Shown: in pieces, positions 57,021 through 64,000 of the stretch
Position numbering within the stretch: the stretch's first letter is position 1
Layout of the letters: each line of letters opens with the position of its first letter
Source: Limonium bicolor
Taxonomy: Eukaryota > Streptophyta > Magnoliopsida > Caryophyllales > Plumbaginaceae
Direction: 5' to 3'
DNA: 64,000 nt
Assembly: GCA_023374045.1 (NCBI GenBank)
Contig: CM041781.1
Location: forward strand, 139,740,982 to 139,804,981
Translations under genes and position numbers: made by a program
Notes under the pieces: generated by a model
Database searches by the model: none
Seen by the model: only the letters and a program-made list of their open reading frames with translations
What the model was told of the DNA's origin: nothing

Positions 57021-59348
57021 ATTAAAATATACGTACCAGTGCCTCCTTATGATCAGGGTAAGAGCGTGAACCGCCACTGAAATACCCCAAACCTTGATAT
57101 GTTGTTAAACGTTTAAACTACGGTATGTAAAGGCTAAAAGTGCCTTAGAAACATCAGTGAACAATTTAAACCATAGTAAAATGCAATAAAGCACTAAGAT
57201 ATAGTTTGGGCAAAAATGTGCTCTAAGCTTGGGATAAATATGTATAAGACCTAATGGTCATACCTATACCTTATAAATATGTTAATGAACATATTAAATC
57301 AATTACCAAAGAAAACCAAGCTTGAAAACAAGTTAAAACACAAAAAGTGCTTTAAGGAGTCTTAAAGCACATTTTTGAAAAATTGTCTTGTAAATGAGTT
57401 TTGAATGGCTAAATGTCCATCATTACTCTTTAATTAACATGTATACTATATAGTATCTCATTTGGAAGTCTATATCAATGGGAAATCAAAAATTTCACAT
57501 CTATGTGTCTTGTTTTAGTGAATAGTAACTAAAATAAGCTAGTTTGTAACATATGTTTGTATAAGTAAATAAATTGGCTAACAAAGACTAAAATACCCTT
57601 AGTAACATAAAGGGGGCTGGTTTTTGTAGTAATAAGTCACCACACATGTTAGTTTATTAAGTAACAAATGATGACTAATGGTTACTATTTGTTTTAAGGT
57701 ATAAATATCTTCTAAAAGCAAAAGCAATCTTCATTCTCTCATTTCTCTTCATCCCACACGTCTTCAACCTCTCTTCTATCTCTTCTTGCTCTCCATTCAC
57801 GGTTTTGCTACAGCAACACCAACACCACCATTATTTCCCATCTTTGACCACTTGTATCTCCTAGCTCATTTGGCCAAATTAAATTCTAAGACCACCATTC
57901 TCTTCCTCTCATCAAGCTCTTCAATTCTATCCTTTCAAAATCCCAAGAGCTCCATTTAGGTGCCAAGAGGAATCACCATGGGAGGAGCTTGAGCTCACCT
58001 TTTCACATATTATTGTTCTCCTTTGCTTCAAGGTAAGGAAACTCAAAGAAAAATGATGTTTCCTTCATGTTTTGTGTTGTCTGAAAATTCACCTCACAAT
58101 GGTGTCTTTACCTTGATTGTTTTAGCTTCATTTGAATCTTCCAAGGGCTAGGAGGAGTCCTCTCTTGATACTTATTCAAGCACTCTTTCCATTCCAAGGT
58201 AAAACAATCATTTTAATACCTTAAGATAATATATGTAACTAGGGTTTATAATGAGATGAAGCTTAAAGCTTGTGTACTCATTATATTATTTGTATAATGT
58301 TTAGAAGTTGACAAGCAACTAAAAGCCTTGCCAATTTAGTCAAGGAAACAAGAAAGAAGTTTGTGAGGAAAAGAGGTAAATGTGCTAACCTAATGTGGTT
58401 TAAAGTGTTAGGAGAAATGAGCTTGTATTGCTTATGAAAATGATTTAGGGAGCCAAGGGAAAATGACTTAGAAGAATGCTCTCAAGGGCTTAGTAAAAGG
58501 CATATGTATTGTTGAGTGTATTTGTAGGTCAAAGGCAAATACAATGTGGGAAATTCAGTGTTTATGATTTATGCATCTTAAGGGCCTAAGAGTCATGTTA
58601 TTTAAGGGCCTAAGTGCCATGCAATTTAAATTATGCACTATATTGTGATGTAGTGCTAAATGTGTGAAGTTTGTGTATAAGAACGTGTTTGATGGATTTT
58701 AGTGTTCTTGGTTGTTTGATGGTGAAGACAATGTGTCTTGGCTTAGTAATGTTCTAGGAGAGTTCATGTCAAAATTTAGGTAATAAACAAGAAGTTCTAA
58801 GGGTTTAAAATGAGTTTGGTAAGTTAGGAAATGTTTAAAATGGTTAAGTGTTCAACTAGTGGAAGAAACATGTATTATGGTGTTTAAAGATGTAAAAAGG
58901 GCTTAGGCAATGTTCTAGAGGATTTAGAATGCAAAAGAATGCTTTGGGACATTTCAAGATTCATGGTGAGATTGTATTTAAGACTTGTGTATTGTTGGTG
59001 AAAAAAAAGGATGAAGTGATTTGTTGCATGGGAAGCTATAAACTTGTAAAAATGTTCAAGGAGTTGTTTAGAAAGAAAAGATGCTTGGGAGATGATGTAG
59101 TAGTGGTGAGGAAACATTGTTGGCATAGTGGTTATCATAGGTATGAAACACCACTTGGAAAACTAAGGAGGAAATAACATAAGTGTTAGGAATTTCGGTA
59201 TGAAATGAGTAAGTGTTTAAGGTGATAGATAATGAGTTTCATGGATGTTGTATGAGGATATAAGTGTACCAAATGATGTTAAGATACGATTGGAGGCCTT
59301 AGGAGAAGTTTGGAGAGGATTTGACAATGTTTGGGCATATTTTGGTGG

Positions 59349-59590
59349 CGTCCAACCCAGGGGTCCGACCCAAGTTTGGGTCGGACAGCCTCTGTTAGAC
59401 GTCAGTAATAGGTTCTGGAACGGTCCGACCCAGAGGGCTTGGGTCGGACGTGTGTGCTCTAAGTCTCTGGAATGGTCCGACCCAGATGGTTGGGTCGGAC
59501 ATGGGTCGGATAGGTGTATTTAAAAGACGGGAAAAGTTTCTGGAACGGTCCAACCCAGTTGTGGGTCGGACGGTGGGTCGGACGGCCCAA
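59349..59590. repeat. Inverted-repeat array in LARD2 LTR (GGTCCGACCCA/TGGGTCGGAC)
   Basis: Four to five modules of GGTCCGACCCA and TTGGGTCGGAC occur with linkers of the CTGGAACGGTCCG type. An A tract follows at 59600. The arms match the solo LTR at 31708 although the rest of the LTR differs. Confidence 0.75.
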
Positions 59591-61371
59591 AGTATGTAAA
59601 AAAAAAATTGTTTAAGGTTATAGGATGATGGGGATTATTAAGTAATGATGTTATAAGATTGTTAAGGACATGTTAAGTGAGTTATAATGACAATTTAGTG
59701 GGGGAAAAGTTGTATTAAAATGTAAAACTAAAACAAGTTAAAATGTGAAGTTATGTAACTAAGTTAACGGGGAAAAGTTATAAGCATTAGACTTTAAACA
59801 ACCATGTTACCCCGATATTAATAAAAGTACATGTAATGTTATCAGTTGTTCGAGAATTGCTCGAGGAACATAAGTGGACGTGATAAAGTGGACTCCGGTG
59901 ACAGGTATAGTTTTCTTGCAACCTGTGTCCTACCGGATTACACCGGCTTGTATGCCAATGTGTTTTTCTGTATGTTTGCCACGTTGTAAGATAAAACATG
60001 TAATGAGTTTACAGTAATTCATATATGTGGCGTGTTCAACTCCGATACCATTTAAGCTCGAAGGTTTTAAACCTTAGCTAACTGAGTCTAGGATCACATG
60101 AGAGTTCGGTATTCAGATTAAACGACCCGAACCATGGGGCATTCTAACCACGGCTATGCGTGTGTTAATTGTGTGATATGTGTATGTGAATGTAGGGATC
60201 TCCCTTGTATGTCTAACCCAGTTGTAATACTGTATGGTGTGTAGATGTGATAGACTCCATAGTGGGGTTCTAACTAATATCTAAAAGTAAGTATGTACTA
60301 ACAGTGGTGAGGAATCCGGTTAGGCCGGTCGCGTGTTGTTTGGGAGTGGGTATCCTTTTTAGCCTTACCCTTCTCTCTATTATGGTTGTTTCCCTCACGG
60401 GTTATGATCTCCCATTAGCTTACTCCAAAGCTTAGCTATTCTGACTTATGATCGGTTTAGGGGGAACATGTGTTTGTGTGGTGTGTTCGGGTCACAAAAC
60501 CCGAACCATCTTAACTTAAGTTACTCGTCCGACTATTAGTACAGTAATGAGTGTTGTATAACGAGTTTATCATGAGGGTAACATCACTCTCTAGGCTCAC
60601 CAGTGAATTAACAATGTTTGGGTCGGTTCCTAAGAGAACCGTTCCCGTTATGTTATGTGATGTTGTTGTAATGCAATTTTCTTGCGATGTTATTATGTGC
60701 ACGTTGAAACGTGAAAAGTGTTGTTATGTGTTGTTATGTGATGCATGTTATATGTTGTAAAATGTGGAGTATGTGGATCATGGATATGAATCCCAGTTTG
60801 TGATAAGAGGCGTTTAAGGATAACCCGATTAATGGGTAAGTGTCGTCTATTAAGGAAGTAGCTCCATCAGAGGAGAAACACTCTAGGGTTAATGAACACT
60901 ATGAGTGACTTATCAAGTAAGGATGTGTTACCTATTTGTTGAACCCATTGAGGCGAAGTGTTATGTGTTGTGTGCTTTTAGTTACATGCATGATTTAAAT
61001 ATAATCAACCGAATGCTAAGACGACAATTAGTTGTGCGTGGCCCGGTAGCATGTGGGCTGCGGGATTACCATACCAGCAAAGGTGCTGAGCCCCTTAGGG
61101 GCCACCATTTCTCTTCATTTCCTATTTCAGGTACTAGGAGCTGGAAGCCGTTCGAGAGTAGGACGGGGTAGTCGTTGTACATGGGTAATCATTTAAGTTG
61201 TATATATACAGTAGGTGTAGTAAGACCGAAATTGTTATCGGCATTAGTTTGTGAATACTCGGTACAGTTGGAAGGTGTATGTTGTTTCTATTGTTAATGG
61301 AAGGGTCAGTAATGTGTAGTCGCTCGGGGATCTAGTCCATCAGAACGGTACAATGTATATGTAATAGCCTT

Positions 61372-61393
61372 GTTAGCCACGTGGGTGGTTAAC
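61372..61393 (+). promoter_or_regulatory. GTGG-loop hairpin near LARD2 5' LTR end
   Basis: The arms are GTTAGCCAC/GTGGTTAAC around GTGG. One position is a G-U pair in RNA and another has become C-G where LARD1 has T-A. It is 91 bp from the LTR end. Confidence 0.6.
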
Positions 61394-61490
61394 GGCGTGT
61401 AACACCAACGAGTTAAGTAATGTGATGAAGTATATTTTCCGCTGCAGATTGTTGTTATGTGTTTGTTGTTGGATGGGGTGTTACAAAAAG

Positions 61491-61502
61491 TGGTATCAGA
61501 GC
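61491..61502 (+). promoter_or_regulatory. Primer-binding site of LARD2 (initiator Met tRNA)
   Basis: TGGTATCAGAGC lies six bases inside the LTR. The next 20 or so bases are the same as in element C. Confidence 0.9.
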
Positions 61503-64000
61503 GAAGTATCACTCTGATGACTGAATTACCGAGCTTAGGAAGTACCGAGTTAGGATTTTAGTACTTTGGGGTTAAGGGTTGAGTGATAGCGTGAGAGATA
61601 CGCTAGTTAGGAGTAACCAGTGTATACTAGAAACCTACAGTGTCCAACCCACCCTCCACAATCCCTGTTTTATAACTTGGGAAACAACGCCAGAGAGAGG
61701 AAAGTCCTCTCACATTCGGGAATACCCGATCTGGCTGTTATTAATTACCTTTAAAGGTACGGAGAACCTGTCATACGGTAGATCCCGAAAACTGGGAATC
61801 CCGGAGACGGTTTCCATCTGAACATTGTTAACCGCATTTAATAGCGAAGAATGAAGAATTTTGTGTATAAGAGAATAGAATTTCCGGCAACCTGGGTCGT
61901 CATGCCGAGCAGTCGAGAATAACCAGCTTGTAACGCACCGACAGTGCAACCGATAAGAAGTGCAGTAATGAAACCCGAGACGAGTGTCTACGGGACTACA
62001 GTTGTTAAATGATACACCAACGGTATACCAACCGACAAAGGAACTACAACGTGGTGCCCAACCAGAGACAAGTCTCAGTAACCACGACAATGCGTGGAAC
62101 GGGCTACGAAGAGGAAACAATACAAAAGAAAGGGGACTCCATGAATGGGAGACACCCCAGTTGATAATTATCATATGAATACAGTGAGAAGTTACCCAGA
62201 GGGTTATTGTCAAGACTGTAAGGTCGAGTAAGGGCCAACAAGGCCACTGATAATAGTGCGAGTAAGAACAATACCGCAACCAGTATGTGTGCTGAACCGA
62301 TAGCCAGATAGCATGGCGCACTTGCCATGACAAGTGCTGCTATAACAGGGCTGTTCGGGAAACTTATAATAAATACAAAGTACTTAGTAAAGTACCATGA
62401 AGTTAAATGAGATCATTATGACCATGAAAGGGCTTGATAGCCTAACCTTTGTAATTGGAAGTACACCAGTCAGCAAGAAGCTAGATTTGGTTAAGGCAAG
62501 AAGACGTTGTGAACCACGAGAATTTTTCTTTCAAACCTTCTTTTAAACCTAACCGGAGAACCTACACAGGCCTTAGTGCCACACGGTAGGTAAGTAATAC
62601 CCAGTATTCTTTTGAATAACCGGAAAGGAAACCGGTAAACCCAAGGGTAACAACCAGAGGGAATGGATTGAGTTTATGGTAATACAACAGTGGATAAACT
62701 TTCCCTTGATTAGTTCGGGAAGCACAGAATACATATTGTCACGGGACAATATAAGGGAGTTGACAACAGAATACTTCACCTAGGCGTGTGACGGACACTA
62801 CGAGTGTACCAACTGTAATGTGGGACGACCGCACTCCGATAGGAGCTTGTGGGCCTGACAGACCTGTTTATGGGTTAGTTGGGTAAGTAGTAATGTATCA
62901 GTAGGGTACCCCACATACGTATACAAGTAGAGTCCGAAACACGGGAAGTAGTCGACTCCGTACTACGGTCAGCAGTATAAGTCAAACAAGAGCTAAGGAT
63001 TACAAGGAGTGGTTGAAGTTAAAGGAACTCAGTGAAGTTAAAGGAACTCAGTTAAGTTAACGAGACTAAAGGAATTAGTGAATTCCTTTCAAGGAAATGT
63101 TTAAGAGTCAAGAGGTGCGAAGTGCACTAACTGTAATGTAAAGACATCGTATATGTCTTAAGGATCCTCAAGGATAAACATGATAGCTGGAATGGTGACC
63201 CAGCCTGTGCATGGCAAGCAGATGCCTAATGTGGACACATTAATATGCAATGAACGGGATGAAACTCCCAGAATGAGTACCTACACTACCAGGAAATGTT
63301 GATCTTCACAGAAGAGGATAATAAACCAGTTAAGAACGCAAACGGCGTGGCTAACTGAATATACCAATAAGTGCGAGCCAGATGTAATGGCATAACTTAG
63401 CAACACCCAGGAGAAATCCTTGAAGGGTGTTTGCATCAACAATTGTTGAACGGGGTAACGTGACAGAAACACAAGGGTTGAAACTAACACCCAGTTTAGA
63501 CATAAGTTGTCAGGAGACGGACTGACAATCCTAAGGGGCATCCCATGAAAGGAAACGTGATGCAACGACCCTGTCATGGAGCCCAATACAACCTCTAACC
63601 ATGTAATGTTGTACGGACAAATAAATGTGTGTGAACCGTCCACAATGGACAGAGCTCGAAGCAGTAAGGCTCATAAGCCACAAGCAAGATATGTTATGAA
63701 AATTATATTGATTGCAGAAGTTTATGTTGTATAAGTGAATAGAGTGGTAAACGAACCACTGCATTAAGAGTGGGGATACCTCTTGATATTGTGAGGCCGC
63801 AGGAGCGGTAGTTATGTGAATCAAGTCCAAGAAATATGTTAAGGATGGACAATATTATTATCGTAAGAGAGCAGTTAGCTTAGTAGTATGTGTGTATAAA
63901 GTGAAACACCGAGCTGAATAATGCCGGCTTGTGACTCGAATGATCAATGCTCAAGGAGCATTCAGTAGTCATCCAAGTGAGTGATGAACTATAATACGAA
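61503..64000 (+). other. LARD2 internal domain, non-coding
   Basis: There are no Gag or Pol motifs in any frame. Blocks at 62755-62990 and 63150-63280 match LARD1 4505-4720 and 4845-4990. Shared motifs include CTTCACCTAGGCGTGTGACG and CGAAACACGGGAAGTAGTC. The open frames are short and not conserved between the two copies. Confidence 0.65.

Larger units (their letters stand above)
54755..57077 (-). mobile_element. End of a CACTA (En/Spm-type) DNA transposon
   Basis: The terminus CACTACTAGAAAAAAGC is the typical CACTA inverted-repeat end. It is followed by about 450 bp of sub-terminal repeats (TACCTACGGA and TACCGACGGA in both orientations), the usual transposase-binding zone. A coiled-coil coding remnant (55721-56098) and a 60-bp tandem array follow. 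The matching end CTAGTAGTG was not found; LARD2 interrupts the element at 57078, so the other half may lie beyond the window. The candidate 3-bp duplication is ATA (54752-54754). Confidence 0.75.
57078..61484 (+). repeat. LARD2 5' LTR, 4407 bp
   Basis: It has LTR ends as in its sister families, an inverted-repeat array at 59349-59590 followed by an A tract, a GTGG-loop hairpin at 61372-61393, and TTTTCCGCTGC about 50 bp before the end. It has no credible coding frame. Confidence 0.78.
57078..64000 (+). mobile_element. LARD2: non-coding LTR element, 3' side beyond the window
   Basis: A full 5' LTR (57078-61484, 4407 bp, TGAAATACCCC to GGGTGTTACA), a primer-binding site and at least 2.5 kb of non-coding interior are present. 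The LTR is a relative of the element C LTR: it shares GAAACAAGAAAGAAGTTTG, TTTAAGGGCCTAAGTGCCA and the GTGG hairpin. The interior resembles LARD1. It is inserted in, or next to, the CACTA element; the five bases before it are GCCAC, to be compared with the far flank outside the window. Confidence 0.7.

Overview
The window is nuclear DNA from a flowering plant. The signs are plant-type spliced genes with GT-AG introns, Ty3/gypsy chromoviral and Ty1/copia retrotransposon remains primed by initiator-Met tRNA, a CACTA transposon end, and AT-rich intergenic DNA. I cannot name the species. Almost everything is nested transposable-element sequence. The one clear host gene is a nine-exon TruB-family pseudouridine synthase on the minus strand (19288-22745) with tandem G-box/TCP sites upstream.

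Layout. 1-2784: 3' part of a plus-strand LTR, split by a minus-strand solo LTR (391-2626). 3635-13058: LARD1, a young LTR element with long LTRs and a non-coding internal region. 13059-18706: remains of a minus-strand gypsy element and a minus-strand copia-like element. 18707-22905: TruB gene and promoter. 22906-24899: AT-rich spacer, a decayed coding remnant and LTR fragments. 24900-38674: element B, a minus-strand chromodomain Ty3/gypsy element (Tekay/Del-like) with a mostly open pol, interrupted in reverse transcriptase by a 4229-bp solo LTR flanked by TCATC. 38675-54754: element C, a plus-strand chromodomain gypsy element interrupted in integrase by a 5678-bp solo LTR flanked by TGAAG. 54755-57077: one end of a CACTA transposon. 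57078-64000: LARD2, a second non-coding LTR element running off the window.

The most interesting object is in element C. Between the Gag zinc knuckle and the protease it carries an AlkB-type 2-oxoglutarate/Fe(II) dioxygenase domain (about 42412-43138), in frame with the zinc-knuckle part of gag. The sister element B has no such domain. An AlkB demethylase at the C-terminus of Gag would be packaged with the element's RNA, so an RNA-demethylating (epitranscriptomic) role is a natural hypothesis. This copy is dead: it has stop codons, a substituted first iron ligand, and broken protease and RT active sites.

A second theme is conserved RNA-like structure in these elements. A stem-loop sits just before the polypurine tract in three elements, with compensating base changes. 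A GTGG-loop hairpin lies near the LTR 3' end in four LTRs, with pair-preserving changes. Arrays of GC-rich inverted repeats built on TCCG/CGGA lie inside almost every LTR, with family-specific arm sequences. The two LARDs share a diverged but recognisable non-coding interior.
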